Counted from the stretch's first letter, positions 47,983-61,330 are shown. The stretch: 64,000 bases of DNA from Mugil cephalus (GCF_022458985.1 NC_061789.1:4877501-4941500), one strand, 5' to 3'. A program made the numbers and translations. The notes: a model not told the origin generated them from the sequence alone.

Positions 47983-49398
47983 TAGGGCTGGTGCAACAAC
48001 CTGGCAAAGATTAGATTAGAGAAGCACATTCTGCAGTAGGATTTCTTTTGGTTCTCTTGGCGCCAATTATTGCTGCGTTTTTAAGTTCTAAAGACACGAT
48101 TGTCTGGAATCGTTCCTGCACTTTGGAGCAACACAGATGGCACTGTTTGCACAACGACTTCACAAATGACTGAACAAAGAGAAAGCAGAACCAACTGTCA
48201 GTTCATAGAGTAGCAGAAACCTCTGATACCACTGCATAAATGTTGAAATAGATTTCAGGTATGTGGCTGTTAAAAGATTTAAATTTGTGTCCGGATCGCA
48301 GACACATGTCTAATATATAAATGTGAATCTTTAAATGTCTGCCCTATATCAATACATAAGTAGTTTAGCGAAGCATCTTTGGTCCAACCAAACCTGCAGG
48401 TTAGCCAGTCTTCTCTTGCTAAAAAATTCAGAGGTTTGTGGATCAGATATCATTTTCCAGATTAAGTATCCAAATACAAATTGCATGTTAATACCAGGTG
48501 AACTTGGAGCCTTGGAGACTGTGTGTGGAGCTGTTAAACAGGGGGAAAGGCAAGGAGGAAGAAGGAGACACATTTAGCTTTGTTTGCTGCAGGGTGTGCA
48601 GACAGACCTGTCCTCGTTACAGCTGCACCTTTCACCGGTGCCAGGGCGCTGTTTGCTGACTTTGTATTTTCAAGTTAAACTAGTTGTTCTCATAGTTTTT
48701 AGTCATGTGTTGTTCTTTTGATTGCAGTCAAATACGAATTGCAGATGGACGAGGATGCGACTAGGTTTCGTAGGCCTTTATTTAACCCTGTAGAGAAGCT
48801 GCAGGGTTCAGAGATCCATCTGACTTCTAAACATGTTTAATTTGGATGCACAGCAAAGATGCTGTTTAATGGTTTAATGGTGCTGAAAATAGACTGTTGA
48901 GAAACTTCATCCAGTCAAATGGAGAAGAGAATAGACTATAGGAGGCAACACAACAGTCAGAGAAGTGGGAAATGACTTGGAGAGGTGGGGCAGGGACGAG
49001 GGGGGAATGTTGAAGGCTTTAATATTGACACAAGAGCCCCACAGACACAATCGACTACATTGATGGAGGCAATTTAAACGTGAAGAGTTGAGAGGAAGGA
49101 AGGTAAAGACCAAAAATTCAGAGGAGGGGGTGTGGGCAGAAGGGACAGAGTTTATGGGGGGAAACAGAGTAGAGGGTCCGGGGGAAAGGCAGAGGGGGCG
49201 GCCAGCATTGTGCCTGACAATGAGGGCTTTGTGCTGCCTGAAGGGGGCTGGGACCCGGGTGCTGTGTGTGTCGATGCAGGCAGGGAGGCCTGGAGTGGTG
49301 GAGTTCTTCTCTGGGAAATGAGGCCGCTGGTTGGGGCAGCGAGGGCTGGAGAGGAGAGGTGGGGAAGGGCACGTCCAGGGTCTGAGTGACGTGACAGG

Positions 49399-49436
49399 TG
49401 TGTGTGTGTGTTTGTGTGTGTTTGTGTGTGTGTGAG
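49399..49436 (+). repeat. Imperfect (GT)n microsatellite
   Basis: GT dinucleotides interrupted by TTTG, within the myh10 intron. Confidence 0.85.
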
Positions 49437-49685
49437 AGGACTATCTGTGCTCGTTCAACAAACATGTTTCAGACCATCGAGGGGAATCCCGTTTAAACAG
49501 CGTACCGCGAACACACACGTATACACACACAAATATGCACATGCAGCTGTGCGGTTCGTACAGGATGGAATCATATTTCTCTTTGAGGATCATGCATCAG
49601 CTCTGATTCGTGGTTTCTGTCCTCTTCACATGTGCATACCTACGCACATGCCAGCCATGCCAGTCTTTTAATATTCAGTATCTGA

Positions 49686-50240
49686 TAAGGCTGGGTGGTA
49701 TGACCAAAAATGTATATCACGGTGAAATCTAGGGACATTTGGAGCTTGTTATCAAGATGAAGTGAAGAAACTGGAACAATTAGGGTTTCATTTATTTTGA
49801 CATATTTATTCATATTTAAACATATTTAGAATAGCAGCATGACCGACTACCGTAATAATTGTAGTCTGTGCGCCTCATTTTTTTTTTATCTTTCATAAAA
49901 AGCTAAAATTGGGGGTACAGCTATAGCCAGGGAACAGGTCATCCAAAACGGGGACTGTCCCCAGAAATTGGGGACGTTCGGTCACTCTAAAAAAAAAAAA
50001 ATCCAAACAACCGACACGGCACCTTTCATTTGGCACAAGTCTTCTCGTTCTGCTGCTTAATTTTTCAGACCTTTCCATCTTCACCACGCCTCACAGTGAT
50101 GCAGTTGTGCATGTTTAGAAGTGCTACATTGAAAATGAACCGGTCTGAAACATTGTCTCGTTGTGCAGTGTTCCTTACGTTGTGTAATCAAATACACCTG
50201 TATGTCGGTAGGTATAAACTGGTATACCGCACAACCCCTA
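49686..50240. mobile_element. hAT-like MITE
   Basis: It starts TAAGGCTGGGTGGTATGACC and ends GGTATACCGCACAACCCCTA, imperfect inverted complements of the widespread fish 'GGGCTGGGCGGTAT' MITE. No clear target duplication was found and there is no transposase frame. Confidence 0.7.
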
Positions 50241-50368
50241 TCCAATCTTAAGTAAACCAAATTTCCTCCCTTTGACATTAATAAATCTTTTTCTTTTCCT
50301 AGACCATGTGTGACCCATGCAAGTGGATTAAGTCCAATAAATAGTGTTGATACTTATTACAAATGTAA

Positions 50369-50437
50369 GGTTCCACCGAGATGAACTCGGATCGCTGGAT
50401 TCAGAGTCCAGAGTGCTGACCATTACACCATGGAACC
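50369..50437 (-). tRNA. tRNA-Gln(CTG)-like gene, shortened T-loop
   Basis: On the minus strand the acceptor stem pairs GGTTCCA with TGGAACC, the D-arm is GTGTAATGGTCAGCAC, and the anticodon loop ACTCTGAAT gives CTG. The T-arm is CCGAG-TTCAT-CTCGG, with a 5-nt loop instead of 7 (canonical TTCAAAT). It is 69 nt long, shorter than expected. It is either a recently mutated pseudogene or a tRNA-derived copy. Confidence 0.8.
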
Positions 50438-51209
50438 ACCATAACACCTTGTTCTCCACCACCAGCTACAGGTTCTCATGTTTTCTGCACCACTATAGCA
50501 CCTATTTCAAGTTTCTCAAAGTGAAACTTGCAAAGTGTCCATGCCAGCTCAGCCTGCAGGCTCACGCATCGGCAGTCAACAGTTAACTGACCCATGGTGG
50601 TGTGCGTGTGTGCATACTTGTGACATTCATGCATCCGAGAGAAGTTGTGAAGATGATTTAAGGTGGAGTCACTTTCATGTAATGCCCACTCATTCTTGGA
50701 TAGTGTTGTCATGAGAGACACATAGTGCTGATGCCAAAAGGCCTCGGCGCTGCAGATAGGGTTACCTGGCCTCTCACCGACACCCACAACCCCCTGTAGG
50801 CCAGTGGAGATGCTGACTGCTTGAGCCTCTCTGTCACTCTGTTTAATGAGCTACTGACTGCATTTGTCTATTTATTCATCTGCACTCAATCTGTCTGACC
50901 CTCAATGTGATACTGCAGTTGAATTTTTCAGTGTCTAGTATCACCTCTACTTGTTGGTGCTCCAGTAACCCACATTGCTCTAGTCAAACATGTAAGCTTC
51001 TATAAGCGACTATTCTCTTTTTTATATTCAGATTTAGTTCTCACCTGTTGCATTTATTCTGCTAATAATTTGAACAAAACATCTGAATATTTAGTCAGAT
51101 TGAGAGAGGTCGTGGAAGTCTTTGTTAATCTGTTCCGGATATTTGTGCCTAATATCCAGATAGATAGATACTATATTCATCTCTATGAGAAATTCACAAA
51201 AGTGAATTC

Positions 51210-51291
51210 CGTCATGAACAGGATTCGAACCTGTGCGGGGAAACCCCATTGGATTTCGAGTCCAACGCCTTAACCTCTCGGCCACCATGAC
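51210..51291 (-). tRNA. tRNA-Ser(CGA)
   Basis: On the minus strand it begins GTCATGGTGGCCGAGAGG, has the anticodon stem-loop TTGGACTCGAAATCCAA (CGA), a long variable arm TGGGGTTTCCCCGC, the T-arm CAGGTTCGAATCCTG and the acceptor end TCATGAC plus G. It is 82 nt with all arms paired (one G-T at the acceptor base), as usual for serine tRNAs. It lies antisense inside the myh10 intron, 770 bp from the tRNA-Gln-like gene. Confidence 0.95.
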
Positions 51292-51957
51292 TGTATATGA
51301 ATATGAACAATGATCCAGTGAAGCCATGTTGCGACTTTGGTGTCAGATTGGGCAGTACGGTCCGATTGTGGAGCCACACTTCCTACCACGCTCTACTCTA
51401 CCTCCCCCAATCCCACAGGGCTGTGACATACTGAGTGGTTGTCATGGCAACTGGTAGTCACCATTACGTCACATCCTGTCCATTTTGCATCAATTAACTA
51501 ACTAAAATGGAGCTTATTCAAAAAGATTGATACTTGAACATGCATCAACATTATATCAACTACCTAGAATGACAGAAACCATCCTTGAAAAAGTTTTTTT
51601 GGACATGTACTTTAGTGTTTTAGTTCAGCCCAAGTCGCATTCACTAACAAGGAGGAGATTGAGTTTATGATCTATGCTGCAGCCTCCAGCCACCAGGGGG
51701 AGCTCTACTAGCTTTGGCTTCATTTTTGAGGAACTGTTCCATCATTTCTCTCTGGTAGGAATAAATTTATTCTTTTTGCACATGTTTGCCATTTGTGGGA
51801 TGAGTATCAGGGGAAATGAGGCAGCAAAATGACAAATTGTTCAAATAAAATTTGAACTGTTGGAATGTTGTAATTGATGTGGGCATTGATCTGGAAAACA
51901 ACCTTCTTCTTCGTCCTCTTTCCCCTATTTCCTTGATGCTCCATTTTGGGTTACATC

Positions 51958-52018
51958 ATAAGATAAGATAAGATAAGATAAGATAAGATAAGATAAGATA
52001 AGATAAGATAAGATAAGA
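51958..52018 (+). repeat. (AGATA)n pentanucleotide microsatellite
   Basis: Twelve near-perfect ATAAG/AGATA units followed by ACACTGGGGAAAG. This may be the expanded tail of a LINE or SINE. Confidence 0.9.
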
Positions 52019-52343
52019 CACACTGGGGAAAGTTGGGGGAAAAAATAAAAACAATTAGTGTTCAATGGAATGAAGTGATAAGGAGGCTGAATAATAATGA
52101 GAAAATAAACATTTATGAATATCATGAGTAAAGACAAACTTCAGTAGAGGTTGCACCAAGTATTGCACCAATCAGATCATTTTAATTAATGTCTAGGTAA
52201 ACACAATCAGTTATGGAGAAATATTGTCCCAGTGAATGTGTCGTCAGTGACACAGTTACTTCCCTGTTTGTGAACCCCTGCTCCCCCTTGTGCGTCTGGA
52301 ATTCCTGTGGGGCTGCAGAGCTTAACACTGCAATATTAGAGGT

Positions 52344-52346
<3 letters not shown>

Positions 52347-52382
<36 letters not shown>
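52347..52382 (+). repeat. (CA)n microsatellite
   Basis: About 17 perfect CA units. Confidence 0.95.
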
Positions 52383-52384
<2 letters not shown>

Positions 52385-53137
52385 AAAACTGCCTTGTCCC
52401 GTTGGATTACGGCAGGCCTAGCCATCACAAAGAACCACTGTGGACCAAACAAGCCACCCGACGGCTGCCATCTGCAATCGATTACATTGCCAAATGCTTT
52501 CTGCCATATCTCCCGCAACTGCTTTCCCTCCCCTTTCATTGGCGTGGAGGCAACACCCAACAGTGCAGGGCTAATTTTACACTCTCTGTAGGCACACTGT
52601 GTTGCAGCACTTAAGCTCTGTTAGTGTATAAAAAAAGTCAAAAACGTGTTGCTCAAACTGCCGCCTTGTCTTTTATGTCCTTGGGGAATAAGCCCAGCCC
52701 AGAGGACAGTGTTAACTCTATCTGAGATATTTGTTCAACAAAAGCAATAATGGGTGTTGTATTTCCTTGGGACCTTGTGCAGATAATCCCTTTTGACAGT
52801 GACAAGCAAGGAGATTGGATGGATATTAGGTGTGGCAGCACGAAGTCAATGACACACAGGAGTTGAATTGTTGGGATGTCGAGGGAGATTTGAGATCCTG
52901 TGTGTGCATGACTGTTTGAAGAAGGTTTGTGTTGGCACATTGACTTGTATGCTGACAAAATCACAGATCTTTTTTGGTTCCTCATGGGTAAAATGTAAAA
53001 GACAACAGGTTTGTGAAGGCTCTCAGACATCCAGGTCAAGGTATTACCAAAAAGCAAAGCCGACGCAAAGACATTGGGACATTTCACCGTCGTTCAAGTA
53101 GCTTCCAAATGACTAGCAGTTTAGGGCTAGAGGAAGA

Positions 53138-53172
53138 GTTAGGGTTAGGGTTAGGGTTAGGGTTAGGGTTAG
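53138..53172 (+). repeat. Telomere-like (GGGTTA)n tract
   Basis: Five to six perfect GGGTTA units, the opposite strand of the CCCTAA tract at 47.9 kb. Confidence 0.92.
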
Positions 53173-54740
53173 CCTGACTGGGGTCTCTTACAACCAGTTG
53201 CCTTTTCTACAGCTTTGCATCTTTGGCTAAAGATCGGCGCACATAATCAGAATAAAAATGCATCACCACCTCAATCAGAACAGACTGACTCAGTTGGAAA
53301 GTATTTTTGAAACAGTGATGTAAACCTTTGATAATCTCTTCAACAGGAACACATTATCTCCTAATAACCGTGATCTTGATCTGGTGACATTCTTCCTGAG
53401 CATGTTGGGGGATAAACATCAGGTGAACTGACGAGTTCCCAGGGGGATAAGAAACGTGGAAACACTGAAAGCATTTGAAGATATGAACAAAACTGGAATC
53501 CATGTGTGCTCTGTATTTAATCAACTAACTTTTGATGTTCCGCATGTTTTCTGTCATGTAAACACATACGGTCATTTTATTCAGTGTCCACGTGAATCTC
53601 GGTGTAAATTTAGCCACGGATGAACTTGTTTTGCCCGGCTAACGAGTAATGGCCTGAATAGTGGTGGAGCCAATCAGACGCAAAGGATGAACCCCACCTT
53701 CTGTCGCTTTTGTGGGAAATGAGAACGCGACTGTTTGTGCTATTTTGACACCGCTGGCATTTTGTCTGGTACGACCACTGTGCTCAGTGAACCAAATAAC
53801 TAGATTATGTGTTATTATGTTGCCATGTCTCAGTCTTATCCGTGTGATTGTGTTTGTGAGTAGTCTCTGGATCTTCTTCTACAACTACCCCACCCACCTA
53901 TTGCTAGTATTAAACTGTCTCATTCCGACCCCCTGACTGGGAATTTGAGCTGTAAATTTCCATTCCACTGTCAACGCGCACATGTTGTCTCTTTGCTAGC
54001 ATGCCGTATAACTGGCACATGTCCTCTGGGTAACTTAATGCAGCAGGATGGACATATTGAATTTCAAAGAGTCTTCTAATTAGTCATAGGATGTTTACCA
54101 CACCAGTCCAGCACCCCTCCTTGTGAAACATGTGGGACTTGGTTCTCAAAGCCTCTCTCTCTCCCACTCTCTGTATCGTTGTATCTGACTCGATATCCCT
54201 CTGTTTTCCCTCCCAGACTTTTCTCATTTCACCCCTGCATGAGAAGCATTTCAAAAATGTGCTTTGTGGGACTTGAAAAGGGAAAGGCTCCAAAAGTCTG
54301 TCTGAAGGCTCTCTGTGGAGTACAGCTCAGACAGTGTAACACAAGCAGAGAGGCCAAGGAGCTGATAAAATGAATTAAATACTCAAAAGGCTCGACTTTC
54401 CATGCACTTTTAATTCTGACTTATTTCCCCCACCCCCTGCGGGTAGGTTTAAAGCCAATATTAGCAAAGACGAAGACACAATATTACATTTTTGTTGGGT
54501 CTAAGACTGGTTTTCTTGGCTCTTACTTTGAAATCCCACTGTGTCTGTGCTTAGACAATCTGAAACTCTTTATGAATGACGTTTGTTATGCCTGCTTTGA
54601 TATTTTTAATCCAATATACATTCACTGTGGAAAAAACAAATCTCCAACCACTTATGTGATGTCTTTAGTTTTCATTTACCCCAACACTGTAATCTCTAAT
54701 TTATTTCTACAAATACTTTTTCTAATTGTAAATTAATTAG

Positions 54741-55046
54741 AAGGGATGGGCTGATATTAGCATAAAAATGTAATATCTGGAAATGTCGGGTTTTGTAACT
54801 GATGTTCAACCGATGTAAGTTTCAGCATTTCCAAGCCTCCATGATTGCAGTATGCAACGTTTACTAGCACACGCTACAACAACAACAAGAACAACAAGTG
54901 GATTGCTAGCTGTGGCTAACAAGTTTGCTCGTCAGGTCCCTGACTAAAGTTACAGGAGATATAGTTTTGGGGTAAAAAGCCTGCACATATCGGTGTCAGC
55001 TGATATCGGTATCGGAAATTAAGAATTGGACAATATCGAGCATCCC
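54741..55046. mobile_element. Decayed hAT-like MITE, relative of 21377-21751
   Basis: It begins AGGGATGGGCTGATATTAGC and ends CAATATCGAGCATCCCA. Its interior GGCTAACAAGTTTG and GCCTGCACATATCGGT parallel GGCTAACAAGTTCC and GCCTGCAAATATCGGT in the tetraspanin B copy. It is more diverged and has lost clean terminal repeats. Confidence 0.7.
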
Positions 55047-56040
55047 AATTGACTTTATATAAGGATGGCCAATATCACCACAACATCACCTGTAGGGGTC
55101 CCCAAGAGTGGTTTTGAAGCTCAGCGTTGTGTATCTGGCTGCCGCCATCTTGGCAGCGCCTGACTCCTCCTACCTCAGTTTTTTTGGCACTTCCAGGTAA
55201 ATCTGGGGAACACAATGTGATTTATAATGTAGCTAGCAGATATTCGAGTTGAATTTCAGAGACAATGTGTGCAACAGAATAAAACGTGGTGTTTAGCCAC
55301 TTTCACTGTGGGAATCTTGTCCCATGTCCACAGGTCTTGTTGGCTACACTTTGAGGCAGTTTGGTTGCAGTTCTGCCTGTGGATTTGCATTGTTTCCACA
55401 TACAGTATAAACCGAAACACTTGTCGCCCCATCCCATTGTAGCCGACAGCTGGGAAGTAGTGGGGTTTTGATGTGGTCCTGATTGTCTCGGCAACCCTCT
55501 TGTTTATTTTCCACTCCAAGTGTTTGTGAGCAAATGGCAGTTAGTTAATTCTTCTTGCCGTCACCGCTCCCTATTTGCTCTCTCTGCTCGGCCACTTCAT
55601 TTAGGTTCATCCGATACTCCAAAATATCAGTATTCTGAATTTGGCGGTGGGAATCAAAGTGGTGGACGGTGTTTTTTGTCATTCAGCTGACCCGAATGCT
55701 GCCATTGATTGTCGACTCAAAGTTGAGACGAGTTCAACTTTGTTGTCCAGTCGCATCACGTTTCCAGTGACAACTCAATGAATTTCATTACACGGGCCCT
55801 CGTCGCCTTTTAACTTGTAGTTTGTTTCCAGTTTTCAAGTACATCCCCTCAAATTCTCTTTTCCCACGTTTTCTTTCAAACTCTTTATCTATCAGTCTGT
55901 TCATTTTGCCAAAAAGGGATCCCCGTGATCTGACGTGGAAAAGAAAGAGGTGGTGGGAGAGACGAATGAAAGCTTGGCTTCAAAAGAGCTTCCTGTTTTA
56001 CACCTCAAGGTGAAAATGAGCTTCTTCTTCTGCCTTTATC

Positions 56041-56042
<2 letters not shown>

Positions 56043-56090
<48 letters not shown>
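56043..56090 (+). repeat. (GT)n microsatellite
   Basis: About 24 perfect GT units. The open frames across it encode poly-Cys-Val and are artefacts. Confidence 0.95.
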
Positions 56091-58946
56091 TCCCTATACC
56101 CAGGTGGTCCCTCATCACACACACACACTCCTGTCATTTCCGGGAGGGTGGGGACATTCCATAAGCCGTTATGACAGTCTATTTCCGACCCGAGATCTCA
56201 GCTGCCAACTGTCATCGTATCGTCCTGCAGCTGAGTCAGACGTACTGAAACATGCTCAGGATTTTATCCGTTCAACGTGTCATTGTGCGACGCTCTAATT
56301 TTGTGTTTTTCCTCATTACGCCATGACTCCATTGTGCCACTCTGAGCTCTATCCCCTCGCTATCTCTGTTTCCCCCCCCCATCACTCTGCTATCTGTCCT
56401 CTTTCCCCCGCCACACCCTTCTCTGCCTTACTAGACTCTTCCCTCTCTTGGGAAGTATTCGCTTATGCCAGATGCACATCCTGTGACTCTCAGGGGGGTG
56501 GAGGGGGGCATTAGAACGGCCTCCGCCCATTTGTTCATTTGTTGCTGGTGAGAAAGTGATCTCACTGGCATGTTCCACCTATTGGCACAGAGTGATAATG
56601 ACGTATCAACTAAAAAAGTGTAAAACGGTGCCTTTAATGTCACCTCTGTTGCTGAAAACAACACCTGTTCCCCACCCAAGAGGCCCCCGGTGCTGGAAGC
56701 GAGGGAAACCAGGGACATCCAAATTCCAGCTCACACACAAACACACTCACAGAGATACTGTAGGTACACGAGGCCAAAGGGACAGACAACTCTGTGGGTC
56801 TCCCTGCCCTTCTGTTCATAAACTAACAAATGCCTAACTGGCAGCTGGTGCAACAGCGTTAATAATGTGTCACTGGGCGGTTGCAAATGGTCAGATGTAA
56901 AGAGACTTTTAGCTGGATTGTCTAGTTTGTTTTTTAATTGCATCTCCCTAGTTTTAAGCCTTAAATGTCTGATGGCAGTTTCAGTTACAGATGCCCCGAT
57001 CAAGATTTTTTGCCCCTCAATCCAATCATTTAGATCTGAGTAATTCATGTTTTCTCCTAGATGTGACTGGATTTAGTCCAATAAATATTTCTGTCAGGTT
57101 AAATGTAGTGTGGAGAAGGTAGCTCGTACCTTGACGCTGTTTCCAGGAAACCTTTCTCGTCTTTCAAACGCAGGTTTCAGTGTTTGTCGTTGTTTCGGTC
57201 ACAGGATTTTGGTTCCTCCTCTTCTTCTTCTGTGAATTTTGACAGATTTGTTGCTAGCCAAACGCCACAAACAAAACAAAAACAAACAAAGAAGAAGTTT
57301 TGGTTGGTTTTGGTTTATGTAAGACCTAAAATAAATAACTACAAAAGCTGGGCCTTGACTGAAGCCTGATATGGATCTGATCCAATCATTTCAAAGAAAC
57401 TGCTTGGATTGGCCCCAGTGGCAATTGGGATATCTCTAGTTTCAGAGTTAACGTTTGTAGGATGTTTTTGGACATTGTGCTTTGTTTTTCATCTTTTAAC
57501 TCTACTTTTGTTACTCAGTCTCCTCAGCACCAATCTGGTAAATGACTCCATCAATGTACAGTCTATAGTGGGTGATGACTTCTTTGTTTTGGAGATTCTC
57601 CACCCAAAATACCATCTGTGGCTCTAAAGCTGTGTTCAGGCAGAATGCAAAGTCAATTTGAGACACTGAAGTCAAACGAAAGACACAATTTGCACAAACA
57701 TGAGGTGAAAATGTGTGCACGAGTACTAAAGCCAGTTTTCCTTGGTGTTGAGAATTTCTCCGAAAAGGTGGATCCATTGCAAAACTGCCTCTTGTTGTAG
57801 AAATGCTGTAGGACATATCCCAGGCCTATGGGACCTGGCTTCAAAAAGGTCCGGATCCAGCCTCCGAAAAATCTGGATCCGTCATGATGGTCGGCAGAAA
57901 CGTGCAAGACTTACGCGGTTTCACCCAAAAACCGTATTTGTGTGGACATAGCCGTAGAGTGGAGTAACATGACTTGATGACTCTGTGTTTCTGTCCCTCC
58001 TGGAAATTTGTCACCTGATGTTTTTTCCCCACGTAGAGCAAACATGCTCAGAAAGAATGGATTTATTCCAATAACCAGAGAGAAACCAGCAGATCAAGAG
58101 TTTACATGGTTATTAGGAGCTAATTTCTTCCTGTTGAATGGATTATCATAAGGTTTACACCACCCCTCTAAATCTGTTTATTCAGTTATTTCTCATTATT
58201 AGTGGAGTACCGTGCAATTCAATTCAATTTCATTTACGTAGCTTCAATAACAATACAAATTGTCTCAAGAGGCTTTACAAAAACCGGCCTGAAGGCAACG
58301 TTGGCGAGGGAAAAACCCCCTTGGTAACTTTAACCATAGCTGTTTCTGTACTGTATGATGGACTCTAAAACCTGATTGGTCACACATGTAATTGGCAGCA
58401 ACCTTTTCTAAAACTTTAGAGATACAAGGAAGTTTATACATTGGTCTATAGTTGGTTAAAACCTCTGGGTTGAGAGTAAAAGTGTAATTACAGCAGTGGG
58501 GCACATATCCTGTTAATTAAGATAAGTTTATCTGATTTAATATGGAATTGTTAATTAATGGAAAAAAACCTACTTGAGCAATTTAGTCGGGATAGGATCT
58601 CAAAGACGTAGACTAATGTCCATGTAAACGTAGCAGTTGTTTGCTTGAGCTCAGGCTCCTTCTTTACTCCGTTCCACAGATCGGGGTGGAAATAAAGTGG
58701 CTGTTAGTATTAACCTTAATCGCCGCTGTGGGATTTATAGTGTCTAAGTTTATTTATCTTATCAGAACCGCTTTTGGAGGATGTAGCCTATTACCCCTTC
58801 CACTTAAACCGCGCTTAATTTGCATCTTATCATAATTGTCGGTGACAGTTATACACCGCAGGTTCCCCCCGGACCGCGACACTTCCCAGATCACGACGAC
58901 TGCATTGCTACTTCTACTGTCTGGGAATGTGAATGAGCTCCGTCTC

Positions 58947-58970
58947 ACACACACACACACACACACACTT
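58947..58970 (+). repeat. (CA)n microsatellite
   Basis: Eleven or so CA units in the myh10 intron. Confidence 0.9.
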
Positions 58971-60284
58971 TAACACACACTCAGCGCTTTGTTCCTCCGG
59001 TTTATAAGTAGCTCTGGATCCTGTTCTGCGTCAGCTCGAGGCCTCTGCGAGTAATCAGGCCGCCATTTTCATATCACCTTTGCACCAATATAGTCGACAC
59101 TTTGGGAACTCGTTCTGCATGAATATATATATATATTTTTTTTTTTGTGTGTGTGTGTTTTGCCGTGGGATAATCCTGAGAGTTTACGAGAGAGCGGCTC
59201 GCTGGCTATCGCTCAGGATTTCACATGTGTGTGAAGTGGTTGCCATGGCGCTGGGATTTTCACCGTGTGCAGTTTGCGCTTTACGACTTCTTTTATGAAG
59301 CTTTGAATTGTGAGAGCTTGGGGCTTCAGTGTGGAAAGAAACGTGTTACATCCAGTTGTAAAGATCTCGTGCTCAGAGTTAAAATCAACAATTAAGAACA
59401 CGCTGAGCGAGCCAGACGTTCGGGTTGAACTAGAACCGCGTTACCGAGCGCGGCTCATGGCAAATAGGCGTAATTATGATCCTTGCGTTAAGAGTGTTTT
59501 TGTAAGCTAAAGGTCTGGTTTCAGCTGCGGATGTGGAGAATGTTTTTGGTGGCTGCGGTTAAAGGAGCCATCAGACCTTTTCAGCCTGGAGTGTAAACGA
59601 GAAAGTTTGGCTCAGGGCTACCTAGAATTTCCGCGCAAACCCATTTTGCCACGCGAGCTTAACAAGAAGTGCTATTGTTGTTCTGTGTTTTATCAGATTA
59701 ACTGCAAAACCTATATAATTCACGTTTACCATAATGGGGTTTTAATATGTTCCATATGTCTTTGATTTGGAAAATTATCCTCCTTAGTGTGGAAAATTGT
59801 CTCAATTGCGGGTACAGTGTTGACAAAGTCCATGGTGTTGATTGAGTAAATACGCCAGATTTACGACACGACGCGTTTCAGTGTTTCAGTTCATCCCATT
59901 CATTCATCATTACACAAAATAAGATGTTACAATCCCTTGAGCCAAGATCCGAGGCAAAACACATTTAGGAGCCCACGTCCAAGTGAAAAACAGACCAGCA
60001 CGTTAGCAGTCAGCTACCAGCTAGCAACCAACAAGAAGACACCAGCTAACTAGCCTAGCCGTCAGCTGTATGCCCACGTAATCCCGTCCCCCAGTAGAGT
60101 GTGAGTGGGAAACGCCAGCATTCCCATGCACTGTAAAAATGAAATGGTCTACCATAGCAGCACAATGGCTATGCATGAGCATTGAGTTTTGCCTGATTGC
60201 CGGTTGGTCTTGTTGCTGGGTTATTCTCAGTTCTGTCTCAGACGAGAATGCAGTGGTCAATTAGTCTGGGGCCTTTCTCTGCGT

Positions 60285-60812
60285 TAGGGCTGTGCATATC
60301 AATCTAAATATCGATAGTATCGATACCAAGGCTAGTATTGGTACCAGATCGATATGTGAGTGCTGTTTCTCTCTTCTGAGAGAGTTTGACACTGAAATAG
60401 TAGCATCAGAAATAGTAGCATCACAGCAGCATCGCACAGCTGGCACTGATGCCATCATTGAAATGTGTCAGTACTCGGAAAAGAAGACAATTACTCGGGG
60501 TGCGGACCCACTTTTTGGTGGAAAATGAATGAGCCAACATTTCCCTCTCTTGCTGCATTTTTTCCTAAAATAATTATGTGCAGTAAAAGGGTAGTTGCTT
60601 AATTTTACACTGTTAAATTATTTTATATTGTGATTAGTTCACCCTAAAATATTTGTCCTGTGTTTGATCGTAAACAAGGAACTAAAGGCAAAATGACAAA
60701 GTTATTTGATGATTGTGACGACGAAGTGACGAAGTATCGATATCGGCGATGCTAGCCCTGTATTTACCTTGTATCGGATCGATACCAAAGTTCCCAGTAT
60801 CGCCCACTCCTA
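60285..60812. mobile_element. hAT-like MITE with perfect 8-bp target duplication
   Basis: The element starts TAGGGCTGTGCATATC and ends GTATCGCCCACTCCTA. It is flanked on both sides by CTCTGCGT (60277-60284 and 60813-60820). The interior is rich in TATCGAT words and has no transposase frame. The right flank belongs to the teleost repeat that follows, so it appears to have inserted into that repeat. Confidence 0.85.
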
Positions 60813-60985
60813 CTCTGCGTGGGTTCTTTCCGGGTACTCCGGCTTCCTCCCACCGACCAAAGACATGCTCATTAGGTTAATTGGTGATCTTAAATTAGCA
60901 GTAGGTGTGAGTGTGACTGGACAGACAGGTGACCTGTCCAGGATGCACCCACCTCTTGTCCAATGACAGCTGGGATTGACTAGAT
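60813..60985 (+). repeat. Teleost interspersed repeat, copy 3
   Basis: CTGCGTGGGTTCTTTCCGGG, GGTTAATTGGTGATC, then GTGACCTGTCCAGGATGCAC and CAATGACAGCTGGGATTG follow the same order as the copy at 13198-13420. Its 5' side is interrupted by the MITE at 60285-60812. Confidence 0.8.
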
Positions 60986-61129
60986 TTCCATCGACGTCAC
61001 TCTCTAAGTTGGTGCAAGCAGCCTTTTTGCAGATAAATAACACACCTGCAGTTCTAATCACAGTCAGCACAAACCATTCAATCAATCCTGCTCAAAACAC
61101 ACTCAATCCAGTTGTACAACAACTCACCT

Positions 61130-61330
61130 TATTTATCCTTCCTATGTATATAGTACATATTTGCTTCTGTCTCTATTTGTACATTTGTGCATATATGCAA
61201 ATGTTGTACACTTTTTTTTCTCATTTTATCATCTTACACCTATTTTTATTTGTGTTTTTTATGTGCAGCTGAGCTACTGTGACCAAGCAGTTTCCCTTGT
61301 GCATCAATAAAGTTTGTCTAAATCTAAAAA
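61130..61330 (+). repeat. Non-LTR retrotransposon 3' tail
   Basis: The sequence ends AGCAGTTTCCCTTGTGCATC, AATAAAGTTTGTCTAAATCT, the usual form of a fish LINE 3' end. The upstream part of the element is absent. Confidence 0.6.

Noticed and set aside
49433-49452. GAGAGGACTATCTGTGCTCG considered as the short third myosin exon
   Set aside because: It does not encode the expected Arg-Glu-Asp-Gln-Ser-Ile-Leu-Cys stretch and lacks matching acceptor and donor sites.
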